From an uncultured Porphyromonadaceae bacterium (GTDB lineage Bacteria > Bacteroidota > Bacteroidia > Bacteroidales > Muribaculaceae), in assembly GCA_947174995.1 (NCBI GenBank), contig CAMWLC010000017.1, positions 1 through 51,584 of the forward strand: 51,584 nt of DNA. Direction: 5' to 3'. Shown here piece by piece: positions 16,161-26,292 of this stretch. The position numbers and the translations under genes are program-made. The first letter of the stretch is position 1. Each line of letters starts with the position of its first letter. The notes beneath the pieces are model-generated. The model did not search any database and had not been told where the DNA came from. It was given only the letters and a program-made list of their open reading frames with translations.

Positions 16161-16919
16161 ATGGGTAAGAACAAACTCAAGAAATTCGCTGACATGGAGC
16201 GCTTCCGTTGCGCTCTCCAGTATCCGCGTGAAGCCCTCCTCCGGGAGGGCTTTCCGTATAAAGGAAAGTGGAGCGAGGAGGTGTTCGGCAACGGCCTCCC
16301 GCTCACGCTCGAGCTGGGATGCGGCAAGGGGGAATACACCGTGGCCTTGGCCCGCACCACACCGGAGATGAACTTCACCGGTGTCGACATCAAGGGGGCG
16401 AGGCTCTGGAGCGGTGCGAAGACCGTGGAGGAGGAGGGTATTCCCAACGCCGCCTTCCTGCGCACCGAGATAGAGAACATCACCTCCTTCTTTGCCCCCG
16501 GAGAGGTGTCGGAAATATGGATCACGTTTCCCGACCCGCAGATGCAGAAGACGCGCAAGCGCCTGACCTCCACCCGATTCCTCGAGATGTACCGCACATT
16601 CCTGGCTCCCGGAGGTGTGGTGCATCTCAAGACCGACTCCCCCTTCCTGTACGAATACACGCGCCGGCTCGTGGAGCACAACCGTCTGGACGTGCTGCGC
16701 ATGACCGATGATCTCTACGGCTCCGGCATGGCCGACGAGACCACCTCCATAAAGACCTGTTACGAACAGCAGTGGCTGGCACGCGGCAAGAAAATCAAAC
16801 TTATCAGTTTCCGTCTTGGAGAGGCTCCGCTCGTCGAGCCGCGCGAGGACGACATAGAGCGTGACGACTACCGCGCCTATCCGCGCGGGGCCGCCGACGC
16901 CTCGCGGTCGCAGGCCTGA
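16161..16919 (+). CDS. trmB: tRNA (guanine-N7-)-methyltransferase
   Basis: TrmB makes m7G46 in the tRNA variable loop using SAM. LELGCGKGEYT near 50-60 is the SAM-binding motif I. GVDIKGARLW near 76, then the catalytic-region signature ITFPDPQMQKTRKRLTSTRFL near 118-138 and the late HLKTDSPFLYEYT stretch are diagnostic. The 252-residue length is within range for Bacteroidetes. It precedes mrp by 29 bp, a common pairing in the phylum. Confidence 0.95.
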   Translation: MGKNKLKKFADMERFRCALQYPREALLREGFPYKGKWSEEVFGNGLPLTLELGCGKGEYTVALARTTPEMNFTGVDIKGARLWSGAKTVEEEGIPNAAFLRTEIENITSFFAPGEVSEIWITFPDPQMQKTRKRLTSTRFLEMYRTFLAPGGVVHLKTDSPFLYEYTRRLVEHNRLDVLRMTDDLYGSGMADETTSIKTCYEQQWLARGKKIKLISFRLGEAPLVEPREDDIERDDYRAYPRGAADASRSQA

Positions 16920-16948
16920 ACCTCCCCGGACCACATCTTTATAACCTT

Positions 16949-18091
16949 ATGACACTTTATCCGAATCTGATACTCGAGGCGCTCAAGAACGTGCGCTATC
17001 CCGGCAACGGCAAGAATATAGTGGAGCTCGGCATGGTGGATGACGACATACGCATCGACGGCAACCGGGTCTCCTTCTCCCTGATTTTCGACAAGCCTAC
17101 CGATCCGTTCATCAAGTCAGTGGTGCGTGCGGCCGAGGCCGCCCTCCCGGTGTATGCCTCCCCCGACATCGATGTCAAGGGGCGCATCGCCGTCAAGACG
17201 CGTCAGCAGCTCCCGGAGGCCCCGGCGAAGCTGCTTCCCGGCGTGAAGAACATTATCGGGGTCAGCTCCGGCAAGGGGGGCGTGGGAAAATCGACAGTAG
17301 CCGCCAATCTCGCCATAGCCCTTGCCTCGAAGGGATACAAGGTGGGACTTCTCGACGCCGATATTTTCGGACCCTCGATGCCCAAGATGTTCGGCGTGGA
17401 GGATGCGCCGGTGTATATGGTCAACCAGGAGGGACGCGACTGGATAGAACCTGTGGAGAAGTATGGCGTGAAGATGCTCTCGATAGGGTTTATGGTCAAG
17501 AAGGACGAGGCCGTGCTCTGGCGCGGCAGCATGGCCAGCAATGCCCTCCGCCAGCTGATTTCGGATGCCTGGTGGGGCGATCTCGACTATTTCCTGATAG
17601 ATATGCCCCCCGGCACGAGCGACATCCATCTGACGCTTGTCCAGACGCTTGCCATCACCGGAGTGGTGGTGGTCAGCACTCCGCAGGAGGTGGCCCTGGC
17701 CGATGCCCGTAAGGGTATAGCCATGTTCCGTGGCGACAAGGTGAATGTGCCCGTGCTCGGAGTGGTGGAGAATATGGCGTGGTTCACGCCCGCTCCTCAC
17801 CCCGATGAGAAATACTACATCTTCGGCGAGGGGGGAGCCGCCCGTCTGGCCGAAGAGCTGAATGTGCCGCTGCTGGCGCAGATTCCCCTCGTGGCCGACA
17901 TCTGTAGCGCGGCGGACGCCGGAGCTCCGACTTCGCTCGCTCTTGCCGCCACGGCCCTCACCGGAGCCGCGCAGGAGCAGAGCCCCGAGGCGCAGGCCTT
18001 CGGCACTCTGGCCGACAGAGTGGTGAAGGCGTGTGACGAGCGCAACGCCACGCTGCCCCCGACGCAGGCCGTGCGTGTGAAAAAATCTTGA
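16949..18091 (+). CDS. mrp: Mrp/ApbC family Fe-S cluster carrier ATPase
   Basis: This 380-residue cytosolic P-loop ATPase has an N-terminal DUF59/MIP18 domain (about 3-90) and the deviant Walker A SGKGGVGKST near 107-116. LLDADIFGPSMPKMFG, DMPPGTSDIHLTLVQ and VENMAWF follow. The family inserts or carries Fe-S clusters. Many homologues have a CxxC just after the VENM motif to hold a bridging cluster; here the region reads FTPAPHPDEKYYIFG and no CxxC exists in the protein. This cysteine-less form may be usual in Bacteroidetes. Cluster carriage is therefore an inference. Confidence 0.88.
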   Translation: MTLYPNLILEALKNVRYPGNGKNIVELGMVDDDIRIDGNRVSFSLIFDKPTDPFIKSVVRAAEAALPVYASPDIDVKGRIAVKTRQQLPEAPAKLLPGVKNIIGVSSGKGGVGKSTVAANLAIALASKGYKVGLLDADIFGPSMPKMFGVEDAPVYMVNQEGRDWIEPVEKYGVKMLSIGFMVKKDEAVLWRGSMASNALRQLISDAWWGDLDYFLIDMPPGTSDIHLTLVQTLAITGVVVVSTPQEVALADARKGIAMFRGDKVNVPVLGVVENMAWFTPAPHPDEKYYIFGEGGAARLAEELNVPLLAQIPLVADICSAADAGAPTSLALAATALTGAAQEQSPEAQAFGTLADRVVKACDERNATLPPTQAVRVKKS

Positions 18092-18211
18092 AATATTGCA
18101 AAATTGTGAAATATTGCCCTCAAAAACGGGAATATTAAACAAGTTTGCTTCAAGCAGGTTATAGGGGTATCATTCCGGTTGGGATGAGACATAAATAATC
18201 TCACACAGCTT

Positions 18212-18841
18212 ATGAAGACCCTTACCTCCATACTCGGCACCCTCTCACTGATAGTCCTCGCTCTGGCGGGATTCGACGCCTCGGCGGCCAAGCCCGCATC
18301 TGTCGCTCCCGTGGCAGTCACGGCCTCTGACCTGATAACCAAAGTCTACGGCGTGGTGTCGCCCGATCTCAAGCCTGCAGACATGACGCGTCAGGTGGAG
18401 TCAGCCACGGACCTGCGTCCCGAGATGGAGGAGGGAAACCTCTGGCTGGATTGCGAGGATGGTTTCGAGCTCAGTTATTCCGACATGACACCCGATGTCA
18501 TGGCCGTGGCCTGCTTCGAATCCGACAGCCTGACCAATTACGCCTACTTCTTCCTCTTCCCGTATGACGAAGGTTCGCGTGATTGCGTCAACATGGACCA
18601 GGCCCGCTTCTGCGGATGCCTTCTCCAGGAGCTCCACGATATGGGACTGCGCATGGGGAGCGACGCCGGCGTCTCGCCCGAGGATGGCACTCTGTTCAAT
18701 GCAGTGTGTGTGCATGGCGATAGTCTGGTGGACATCACCCTTGAGGAACATACCACCGACGAGGGGGGCCGTTTCGTAGTCACGCTCAATGTGGCTCCCA
18801 AGGGCAACACCGATGAGAACATCGTCTGGGCGATGAACTGA
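18212..18841 (+). CDS. Exported protein of unknown function
   Basis: This 209-residue protein has a clear signal peptide (cleavage near ASA-AK, about residue 26). The mature part is acidic with mixed alpha/beta character and four or five cysteines (for example WLDCEDG, VACFES, RFCGCLLQ, NAVCVHG) that may form disulfides. No family is recognised. It lies 121 bp after mrp and 52 bp before panB and probably has its own transcript. Confidence 0.7.
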   Translation: MKTLTSILGTLSLIVLALAGFDASAAKPASVAPVAVTASDLITKVYGVVSPDLKPADMTRQVESATDLRPEMEEGNLWLDCEDGFELSYSDMTPDVMAVACFESDSLTNYAYFFLFPYDEGSRDCVNMDQARFCGCLLQELHDMGLRMGSDAGVSPEDGTLFNAVCVHGDSLVDITLEEHTTDEGGRFVVTLNVAPKGNTDENIVWAMN

Positions 18842-18892
18842 TGTTCGCGCCCGGGCGCGTAAATACCCGGATGGGGAGGGGAATTATAAACT

Positions 18893-19714
18893 ATGTCTAC
18901 GAATACAGTCGATAATACACGCAAAGTGACCACACGCCGCCTGATGGAGATGAAGCAGCGCGGCGAGAAAATATCAATGCTCACCGCATACGACTACTCC
19001 TCGGCCAAAATCATTGACAAGGCCGGGATGGATGTCATTCTGGTGGGTGACAGCGCTTCAAACGTGATGGCGGGAAATCAGACCACTCTCCCCATCACGC
19101 TTGACCAGATGATATATCATGCGAAGTCGGTGATGAAGGGCACGCGGCGTGCCTTGGTGGTTGTGGATCTTCCCTTCGGCACCTATCAGGGCAACTCCAA
19201 GGAGGCCCTTGCGTCGGCGGTGCGCATCATGAAGGAGAGCCATGCCGAGGCCGTCAAGATAGAGGGTGGCGCCGAGATAGCCGAGAGTGTGCAGCGTATC
19301 CTCTCGGCGGGTATTCCCGTGATGGGACATCTCGGGCTGACTCCGCAGAGCATCAACAAGTTCGGCACATACAATGTCAGGGCACGCGAGGAGGCCGAGG
19401 CTGCCAAGCTCGTGGAGGACGCCAAGCTTCTCGAGGAGCTTGGATGCTTCGCCATAGTCATAGAGAAGGTCCCGGCGGAACTGGCCGCCAAGGTAGCTGC
19501 CGAGCTGACCATCCCCATCATCGGCATAGGAGCCGGGGGAGGGGTGGACGGGCAGGTGCTCGTGATGCACGATATGCTCGGGCTCAACGAGGGCTTCTCC
19601 CCCCGCTTTCTGCGCAAGTATGCCAATCTGGGCGACATCATGACCGATGCGGTGCGCCACTATATCGCCGATGTCAAATCATCGGATTTTCCCAACGAGA
19701 AGGAGCAGTACTGA
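18893..19714 (+). CDS. panB: 3-methyl-2-oxobutanoate hydroxymethyltransferase
   Basis: PanB makes ketopantoate from alpha-ketoisovalerate and methylene-THF, the first committed step of pantothenate/CoA synthesis. [19 protein letters not shown] and [12 protein letters not shown] (metal-binding Asp) lie in the first 60 residues. [24 protein letters not shown] and [21 protein letters not shown] follow in the order typical of this TIM barrel. The 273-residue length is normal. panC and panD are not in the window. Confidence 0.95.
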   Translation: MSTNTVDNTRKVTTRRLMEMKQRGEKISMLTAYDYSSAKIIDKAGMDVILVGDSASNVMAGNQTTLPITLDQMIYHAKSVMKGTRRALVVVDLPFGTYQGNSKEALASAVRIMKESHAEAVKIEGGAEIAESVQRILSAGIPVMGHLGLTPQSINKFGTYNVRAREEAEAAKLVEDAKLLEELGCFAIVIEKVPAELAAKVAAELTIPIIGIGAGGGVDGQVLVMHDMLGLNEGFSPRFLRKYANLGDIMTDAVRHYIADVKSSDFPNEKEQY

Positions 19715-19812
19715 GTGTCACCCCTTTTCCCGGCACCACTATTTCCCACAGGAGAAAATTTCCACAAATCCGGTCGCTTACGACCTATTACCTCCATATT
19801 CCACTTGTCATT

Positions 19813-21114
19813 ATGAAGAAACATCTGCTCGCAATCACTCTGATTGCCTCCGGTATAACCGCCATGTCGGCTCAGGGCCTCGAACATCCGTTTCACCACG
19901 CCCACAGCAGCGGACACTCCTATCTGGCACCTAACGACAGTCTGGCCCGCGAGGCCTACGAGCATAATGCCCCCGCGGAGTTCTATATTCCCGGGAAGCG
20001 TCATCTCACGGTGCACAGCAACGACAACCGCTTCCATCTCACCATAGGTGGATACGCCAAGCTGACGGCAGGCGTGGATTTCGGATCTCCGATTGACAAT
20101 TCCAACGAATTCATCGTGTCGGCTATCCCTATGCATCTTGCTCCAGGCAATGGCGCTCAGTTCAATATCAGCGCGATGCAGTCGCATCTTTATTTCAACT
20201 TCGTGGCTATGCCGGGTGAGGTCAACCAGATCGGGGTCTTCATCGGTGCCAACTTCCTCTCCAACTACAACCCTTCGCTTCAGTTCGCATACATGAAATT
20301 CCGCGGGTTCGAGGCGGGTTATGACTACTCGCTCTTCTCGGATCCGGGCGCAGGTGTCCCTACCATAGACTACGAGGGACCGAATGCATTCACGGCGCTT
20401 CCCACGGTGGTGGCGGGCTATTCGCATACGCTCGGCAAGAATCGCCGCTGGAGTGTGGGCGGCGGCATCGAAGCCCCGGCTTACAGCGTCACTCCGGGCA
20501 ACGATGCGGCGGCTGTGACCCAGCGTGTGCCCGACATACCGGTGTGGGCCAGATATTCCTGGAACCGGGGCGACTCGTGGGTGCGCCTTTCAGCAGTGGT
20601 GCGCAATCTCATTTACCATGACGGAGTGAGCCGCAAGAATGTCGACAAAGTGGGCTGGGGCGTACAGCTGTCAGGCAAGAGCACCGTGGCTCCGAACCTC
20701 ACAGCCTACTGGCAAGGAGTGTATGGCAACGGTATAGCCTCGAAGATGCAGGACCTTTCGGGTCTCGGCCTTGACATGACTCCGGACTCGGGGCTGCCCG
20801 GCGGTGAGATGAATCTCGTTCCCGCTTGGGGAGCATACATGGGCCTTCAGTATGACTTCAGCCGCTCAGTATACTGCTCCATGACCTACTCGCATATCCG
20901 CACTTACGCCGACCGGTATAACCACGTCGTCGACGGAGGCACTGCTTGGGCTGACCAGTATCGTTACGGCCAGTATGCCGTGGCCAACGTCTTCTGGAAC
21001 ATCACTCCCGTGATCCAGACCGGTGTGGAATACATCTACGGCCGCCGTGTCAACTACGGCGGAGACCAGGCCCATGACAACCGTCTGCAGTGCATGGTCC
21101 AGCTCAATTTCTGA
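19813..21114 (+). CDS. DcaP-like outer-membrane porin
   Basis: This 433-residue protein has a signal peptide (cleavage near MSA-QG, about residue 20). A short N-terminal segment is followed by many alternating amphipathic beta strands with aromatic ends, consistent with a barrel of the DcaP trimeric porin type: FHLTIGGYAKLTAGVDFG, SHLYFNFVAMPG, AYMKFRGFEAGYDYSLFSD and a final strand LQCMVQLNF. The likely role is uptake of small anionic solutes. The start at 19813 was chosen for the signal peptide; an in-frame extension back to 19444 lies inside panB and is not credible. Confidence 0.75.
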   Translation: MKKHLLAITLIASGITAMSAQGLEHPFHHAHSSGHSYLAPNDSLAREAYEHNAPAEFYIPGKRHLTVHSNDNRFHLTIGGYAKLTAGVDFGSPIDNSNEFIVSAIPMHLAPGNGAQFNISAMQSHLYFNFVAMPGEVNQIGVFIGANFLSNYNPSLQFAYMKFRGFEAGYDYSLFSDPGAGVPTIDYEGPNAFTALPTVVAGYSHTLGKNRRWSVGGGIEAPAYSVTPGNDAAAVTQRVPDIPVWARYSWNRGDSWVRLSAVVRNLIYHDGVSRKNVDKVGWGVQLSGKSTVAPNLTAYWQGVYGNGIASKMQDLSGLGLDMTPDSGLPGGEMNLVPAWGAYMGLQYDFSRSVYCSMTYSHIRTYADRYNHVVDGGTAWADQYRYGQYAVANVFWNITPVIQTGVEYIYGRRVNYGGDQAHDNRLQCMVQLNF

Positions 21115-21132
21115 TCGCCGACACCTCCGAGC

Positions 21133-22397
21133 ATGAAAATCAAAACTGTCGCAATATCCGATTTCCGCTCCATCCGTAATCTCGAACTTGAATGCGGGCC
21201 GGGAATCAACGTCATTGCCGGAATAAACGGTGCTGGTAAATCCACGCTTCTCGATGCCCTGGAATTAGGATTGTCTTGGGCCAAAGCGCGAATCCGGCAA
21301 AAGACAGCTCCCGGAGCCTATCCCGAACAATCGGACATCCACAGAAATGCGTCTGTGGCCCGGTGGGGATAGAACTCCTTGAGCCGGAGTTGCTTAGATG
21401 GGAAGTGGTGAGAGTGTCGAGAGAGTATCGCGGGTCTGAACGGCCGAAATCCGATTTAGTAGCCCTGACGGATTATACCGACACACTGATGACGACATAT
21501 TATGCCGATAAACGATCGGTCAATCTGCCGATGATCGTGAAGTATTCCGTCAACCGTTCGCTGATAGATATACCGGCCAGAGTCCATAAAAAGCATGAAC
21601 TCGATGCCCTGTCACTCTATTCAGCGGAACAGAAAGGAGGCAGTAATCTAAGGTCGTTTTACGAATGGTTTCGTGAACGCGAGGATATCGAGCGCGAGGA
21701 ACGCGATGAGCGGCGCAGTTTCGATTATCAGGACCCGCAGCTGAAATGTGTGCGCCATGCGATTTCGGCGATTATGCCCGGATATGGAGACCTTCACACC
21801 AGACGCAAGACTCCGACCGGATTTGAACTTCGTAAAAACGGCAATGCCTTCAGAGTTGAGGATTTGTCGGACGGTGAGAAATGCTACCTCACTCTTGCCG
21901 GTGATATAGCGCGTAGGCTGGCTATTTGTAATCCCGGTCTTGACAATCCTCTTGAGGGGGAGGGTATAGTGCTCGTTGATGAACTGGAGTTGCATCTGCA
22001 TCCTCAATGGCAGGGGGAGGCAATAGAGCGATTGCGGAGTGTTTTCCCCGGTTGTCAGTTTTTCATCACCACACATTCTCCTCACATAGTGCAGAATCTC
22101 CGGCTTGACGGCAGCGACACCCTGATAGTGATGAAGGATGGAAAAGTCCTTGAAATAGGGTCGCGTTACGCTTCTCCGCTGGATGATATTCTAAGCGAGG
22201 TGTTCGGCCTTGATTATCTGAGACCGACTCCTGTGGCGCATGCGATGGAAAAGGTATGGAAGCTTCTTGACGCAGGTCTCTATCAAGGAGAGGAGCTGGA
22301 AACAGCCCTGCGGAATCTCAGAGAAATGATAGTGGACAGCGATCCTGAATTTGCAAGAATCAATCTTCAGCTTGCTCTTAACCGTAAGCACGGATGA
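21133..22397 (+). pseudogene. AAA/SMC-type ATPase, frameshifted (Septu PtuA-like)
   Basis: Two overlapping frames together make one ATPase of about 420 residues. The first (21133-21372) has Walker A GINGAGKST at about 30-38 and continues to DIHRNASVARWG before a TAG. The second frame resumes exactly there as IELLEPELLRW and runs to 22397 with the signature LSDGEKCYL, Walker B GIVLVDELELHLHP and the H-loop ITTHSPHIVQN. A single missing G in GGTGGGGA (21362-21369) explains the break: a real mutation or a sequencing error. No classic slippery heptamer is present. Base composition is lower in GC than the neighbours, suggesting transfer. Similar ATPases pair with HNH nucleases in Septu and retron defence systems. 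Confidence 0.7.
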
Positions 22398-22400
22398 GTC

Positions 22401-22553
22401 ATGCATCGTATTGACAAATCGTTTTCAGCTGACAGGGATTTTGAGGATCTGGCGAAATTCGTCAGACGCAAGGGATTGCGGTCTTGGGAGGAGTATAGTG
22501 GAGGAGATGATGACAGCCGATGCCATTACAGGGCACTGCGGACATTGGGATGA
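22401..22553 (+). pseudogene. Truncated small gene after the AAA ATPase, possible HNH-partner N terminus
   Basis: A 50-codon frame begins 3 bp after the ATPase stop. It starts MHRIDKSFSADRDFEDLAKF and has a W near 29 (LRSWEEYS), then turns into composition typical of the antisense of the next gene. PtuB/TIGR02646-type HNH partners often begin with a similar M-h-x-I-x-K-S pattern and an early W, and carry the CxxC/HNH core later; that core is missing here. Both this frame and the convergent LRR gene seem to lose their 3' ends near 22500. The identity is inferred mainly from position. Confidence 0.4.
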
Positions 22554-23403
22554 TGATCGGGAAAAGTTTCCATCCGGGGGCGCAGGTGTAAGCCGGCCGG
22601 GAGGGGGCCGGGACATGGAGTCGGCAGCGGGCGTAGAGAGCGGTCTCGTCAGGCTCGAAGATGTAGCTGTCGCAGTCGAACCGGGGCACGGCGGGGGAGG
22701 ACTCGTAAAGATCGGTCAGCGAGCGGCATCCGCTGAACATAAGTTCGCCTAACAGACAATCGTTGGCCGGAAGCCAAGCCTCGCGCAGTGACGTGCACTC
22801 GGCGAAGGCGTATGACTCCAGCTCCGTCACGGATGCCGGAATCACCACCCGCTCAAGCGCCGCGCAGTGGCCGAAGGCATTGCTCCCTATGTGCTCCACT
22901 CCCTGCGGAATGTAGGCGCCTTCGATATCCCGGGGGGCCGCTCCGTTTGCAGTGACGCTGCGCAGGGAGGTGCAGTATATGAAGGCACGCGCTCCGATGT
23001 CGGCGAGTGTGCGGGGTAGCTCCACCGATTCCAGTGCCCCGCACCATTTTAGCATCTCTTTTGGAAGTGCCTTTACTTTCTGGGGCACACTCAGACTTTT
23101 CAGTGACTCACACTCCTGCAAACATCCCTCGCCGAGGGTCTCCAGCGAGGCGGGGAGGATGATTTCGGAGAGGTTTCGGCACCCTAAGAAAGCATATTCC
23201 CCTATCTCTGTGCATTTTGATTCATCCGTAAACTCCACGCGCCGTATGTCATCGCGTCCGGCAAATGCGTATGGGAGGATGCGTGTCACGGTGTCGGCCA
23301 CGATGAGCCTTCCCGAGGCGTCTTGGGCTAATCCGATAGCAGGCGCAGCCATCCCTGACAGGATGGCTGCGCCTGCTATGATGCTGAAGAGTGTGTGGGT
23401 CAT
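22462..23403 (-). CDS. BspA-type leucine-rich-repeat protein, probably altered 3' end
   Basis: This 313-residue protein has a signal peptide (cleavage near GLA-QD, about residue 27) and LRR_5 repeats from about 40 to 270 (ILPYAFAGRDDIRRVEF, IGEYAFLGCRNLSEIILPASL, IGSNAFGHCAALERVVIPASV, LESYAFAECTSLREAWLP). It ends in YTCAPGWKLFPIII followed by about 25 residues of unrelated, cysteine-rich tail read across the truncated gene on the other strand. A perfect 14-bp hairpin (23341-23374) lies within its signal-peptide codons. Its ATG overlaps the leuS stop by 1 bp. Confidence 0.8.
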   Translation of the reverse strand: MTHTLFSIIAGAAILSGMAAPAIGLAQDASGRLIVADTVTRILPYAFAGRDDIRRVEFTDESKCTEIGEYAFLGCRNLSEIILPASLETLGEGCLQECESLKSLSVPQKVKALPKEMLKWCGALESVELPRTLADIGARAFIYCTSLRSVTANGAAPRDIEGAYIPQGVEHIGSNAFGHCAALERVVIPASVTELESYAFAECTSLREAWLPANDCLLGELMFSGCRSLTDLYESSPAVPRFDCDSYIFEPDETALYARCRLHVPAPSRPAYTCAPGWKLFPIIIPMSAVPCNGIGCHHLLHYTPPKTAIPCV

Positions 23404-26165
23404 CAGATTACGATATTCACTATCTTGTTGGGCACGACAATCACCTTTTTCGGCTGCTTGCCGTCAAGCCATTTCGCCGCGCCTTCGGCTGCGAGGGCCG
23501 CCGCCTCGATTTCCTCCTTGGAGGCATCGGCTGGCATTTCGATGGTATAGCGCATCTTGCCGTTGAAGCTGACGGGATATTTCTTGGTGGCTTCCACGAG
23601 GGCACTATCATCCCAAGCGGGCCACTCGGCGTCCACCACACTTCCTTCATGGCCGAGACGGTGCCAAATCTCCTCGGCGAAGTGGGGAGCGAAGGGCGCC
23701 AGCAGACGGGCCATGATGTCGAATACCTCGCGGTTAGTGGTTTTCATGGCCGATAGCTCGTTTTGGGCGATCATGAAAGCGGCCACGGAGGTATTGAACG
23801 AGAAGTTCTCTATATCCTGGCTCACTTTCTTGATGAGCTTGTGAACGGCTTTGCGCTCCTCGGGAGTCATGGGCTTGTCGGAGGTGAGGTCGGCTTTCTC
23901 AAAGAGATTCCAGAGCTTGCGCAGGAAACGGTTCACGCCGTCTATGCCGTTGGTGTCCCATGGTTTAGACTGTTCGATAGGACCGAGGAACATTTCGTAA
24001 AGTCTCAGCGTGTCTGCACCGTAACGCTCCACGATGTCGTCGGGGTTGACCACGTTGAACATCGACTTCGACATCTTCTCCACAGCATAGCCGCACAGAT
24101 ACTTGCCATCCTCAAGGATGAACTCCGCATCGGCATATTCCGGACGCCATGCCTTGAAGCGGTCGAGGTCGAGCACATCGTTGCTGACCATATTCACGTC
24201 CACGTGGATGGGAGTGGTCTGATACTGATCCTTCAGACTGCGGCTCACGAATGTGTTGGTGTCCTTGATACGGTACACGAAATTGCTGCGGCCCTGGATC
24301 ATGCCCTGGTTGACGAGTTTGCGGAAAGGTTCCTCTTCCACTACCTTGCCCAGATCGAAGAGGAACTTGTTCCAGAAACGGGAATAGATGAGGTGGCCGG
24401 TGGCGTGTTCGGCTCCTCCGACGTAAAGATCCACGTTGCGCCAGTATTCATCCGCCTCCCTGCTTACGAGATCCTTATCGTTGCGCGGATCCATGTAGCG
24501 AAGGTAATACGCTGATGAACCGGCGAAACCGGGCATCGTGCAGAGTTCGAGGGGATAGCCTTCGGGAGTTGTCCAGTTTTCGGCGCGTCCCAGGGGAGGC
24601 TCACCCGTCGAGGTGGGGAGATAGCTTGAGATTTCGGGGAGCTGAAGGGGAAGTGCGGACTCATCGAGCAGATATGCCGTCCCATCCTTGTAGTAGACCG
24701 GGAAGGGTTCGCCCCAATAGCGCTGGCGCGAGAAGATGGCATCGCGCAGACGATAGTTCACCTTCACGCGTCCCAGTCCCTTCTCCTCTATGAATTTCTT
24801 TGTCTTGGCAATGGCGTCCTTGACCTGCAGGCCGTTGAGGTCGAGTTCGGGACCGCAGGAATTGATCATGATGCCCTCCTTGGCGTCGAAACTCTCCTCG
24901 CTGACGTCCGCCCCCTCTATCAGGGGAATCACGGGGAGTCCGAACTTACGGGCGAAAGCGTAGTCGCGGGAATCGTGCGCGGGCACGGCCATGATGGCCC
25001 CGGTGCCGTATCCGGCAAGCACATAATCGGCTATCCAGATGGGTATCTCTTTTCCCGTGAGGGGATTGATGGCATAGCTTCCGGAGAAAACACCGGTCAC
25101 CTTCTTCTCCATCTGGCGCTCGCGCTCGGTCTTGTGGCGCACCTCATCGAGATATGCCTCCACGGCCTCCTTCTGCTCCGGAGTCGTAAGTTTGGCCACA
25201 TATTCCGATTCGGGAGCGAGCACCATGAACGTCACGCCGAAGATGGTGTCGGCGCGGGTGGTGAAGATCTCGAGTTCTATGTCGGAATCCTTGACGGGGA
25301 ACTTCATCTCGGCGCCCTCGCTGCGTCCTATCCAGTTGCGCTGGGTTTCCTTGAGGGAGTCGCTCCATTCCACTTTCTCCAGATCGGAAAGCAGACGCTG
25401 TGCGTATGCCGACACGCGCAGACACCACTGGCGCATTAGTTTCTGCTCCACGGGATAGCCGCCGCGCACGCTGACGCCTTCCGACACCTCGTCGTTGGCC
25501 AGGACCGTACCGAGTTCGGCACACCAGTTCACCATAGTCTCGGCCTGGTAGGCAATGCGCCAGTTCATCAGCAGCTCGCGCTGCTCACGCTCGGAAAGGG
25601 CGTTCCATTCCTCGGCAGTCAGATTGACCTCGCGGCTCTGCGCGGCGTGGAGGCCTTCCGTGCCGTGAGCGCGGAGGTGTTCCACGAGTTTGGAGATCGG
25701 CTCGGCCTTGCCCGATTCCGTGTCGTAATAATGGTTGAACATCTGCATGAACGCCCACTGTGTCCACTTGTAGTATTCCGGATCGCATGTGCGTATCTCG
25801 CGGTTCCAGTCAAAGGAGAATCCGATCTTGTCGAGCTGCTCGCGGTAACGGGCTATGTTCTGCACGGTGGTCTTCTCGGGGTGCTGACCGGTCTGTATGG
25901 CATACTGCTCGGCGGGCAGGCCGTAGGCGTCGTAGCCCATCGGATGGAGCACGTTGAAGCCCTTCTGGCGCTTGTAGCGCGCGAAGATGTCACTGGCGAT
26001 GTATCCCAGCGGGTGGCCTACATGCAGACCGGCCCCGGAGGGGTAGGGGAACATGTCAAGCACATAGAACTTAGGGCGTGACGCATCTTCCGTCACGCGG
26101 TAGGTGTCGTGGTCGCGCCAATACTGCTGCCAGCGCGATTCTATCTCTTTATGGTTGTAGTCCAT
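23403..26165 (-). CDS. leuS: Leucyl-tRNA synthetase
   Basis: This 920-residue class I synthetase charges tRNA-Leu. The HIGH-type motif is HVGH at 48-51, within [15 protein letters not shown]. The CP1 editing domain is present ([36 protein letters not shown]). The KMSKS motif ([11 protein letters not shown]) lies near residue 697, and the anticodon-binding and C-terminal domains are complete. Length and order are normal. The LRR gene follows with a 1-bp overlap (TGATG), so the two are likely cotranscribed. Confidence 0.97.
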   Translation of the reverse strand: MDYNHKEIESRWQQYWRDHDTYRVTEDASRPKFYVLDMFPYPSGAGLHVGHPLGYIASDIFARYKRQKGFNVLHPMGYDAYGLPAEQYAIQTGQHPEKTTVQNIARYREQLDKIGFSFDWNREIRTCDPEYYKWTQWAFMQMFNHYYDTESGKAEPISKLVEHLRAHGTEGLHAAQSREVNLTAEEWNALSEREQRELLMNWRIAYQAETMVNWCAELGTVLANDEVSEGVSVRGGYPVEQKLMRQWCLRVSAYAQRLLSDLEKVEWSDSLKETQRNWIGRSEGAEMKFPVKDSDIELEIFTTRADTIFGVTFMVLAPESEYVAKLTTPEQKEAVEAYLDEVRHKTERERQMEKKVTGVFSGSYAINPLTGKEIPIWIADYVLAGYGTGAIMAVPAHDSRDYAFARKFGLPVIPLIEGADVSEESFDAKEGIMINSCGPELDLNGLQVKDAIAKTKKFIEEKGLGRVKVNYRLRDAIFSRQRYWGEPFPVYYKDGTAYLLDESALPLQLPEISSYLPTSTGEPPLGRAENWTTPEGYPLELCTMPGFAGSSAYYLRYMDPRNDKDLVSREADEYWRNVDLYVGGAEHATGHLIYSRFWNKFLFDLGKVVEEEPFRKLVNQGMIQGRSNFVYRIKDTNTFVSRSLKDQYQTTPIHVDVNMVSNDVLDLDRFKAWRPEYADAEFILEDGKYLCGYAVEKMSKSMFNVVNPDDIVERYGADTLRLYEMFLGPIEQSKPWDTNGIDGVNRFLRKLWNLFEKADLTSDKPMTPEERKAVHKLIKKVSQDIENFSFNTSVAAFMIAQNELSAMKTTNREVFDIMARLLAPFAPHFAEEIWHRLGHEGSVVDAEWPAWDDSALVEATKKYPVSFNGKMRYTIEMPADASKEEIEAAALAAEGAAKWLDGKQPKKVIVVPNKIVNIVI

Positions 26166-26233
26166 CTTCGTAGTGATGTTGCTTAATTCTTATCCGGGAG
26201 TGCAGAAATGATGGCTGCACCTGCAATAAAGTG

Positions 26234-26241
26234 CAAATTTA
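26234..26241 (-). promoter_or_regulatory. -7 element upstream of leuS
   Basis: On the minus strand, TAAATTTG fits the consensus, about 70 nt before the leuS ATG. No good -33 TTTG is seen at the expected distance. A short hairpin (26200-26220, arms GTGCAG/CTGCAC) lies in the leader. Confidence 0.45.
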
Positions 26242-26292
26242 ATAAATTTCGCCCGAATTTTCATCCTGATTCTCCTTCCGGCATGAAAAAAT

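Noticed and set aside
21360..21372. Programmed -1 frameshift in the AAA ATPase
   Set aside because: No X-XXY-YYZ slippery heptamer and no downstream pseudoknot is visible; loss of one G in a run is simpler.
26166..26292. T-box leader before leuS
   Set aside because: No specifier loop or T-box sequence is found, only a short 6-bp hairpin; T-boxes are not expected in this phylum.
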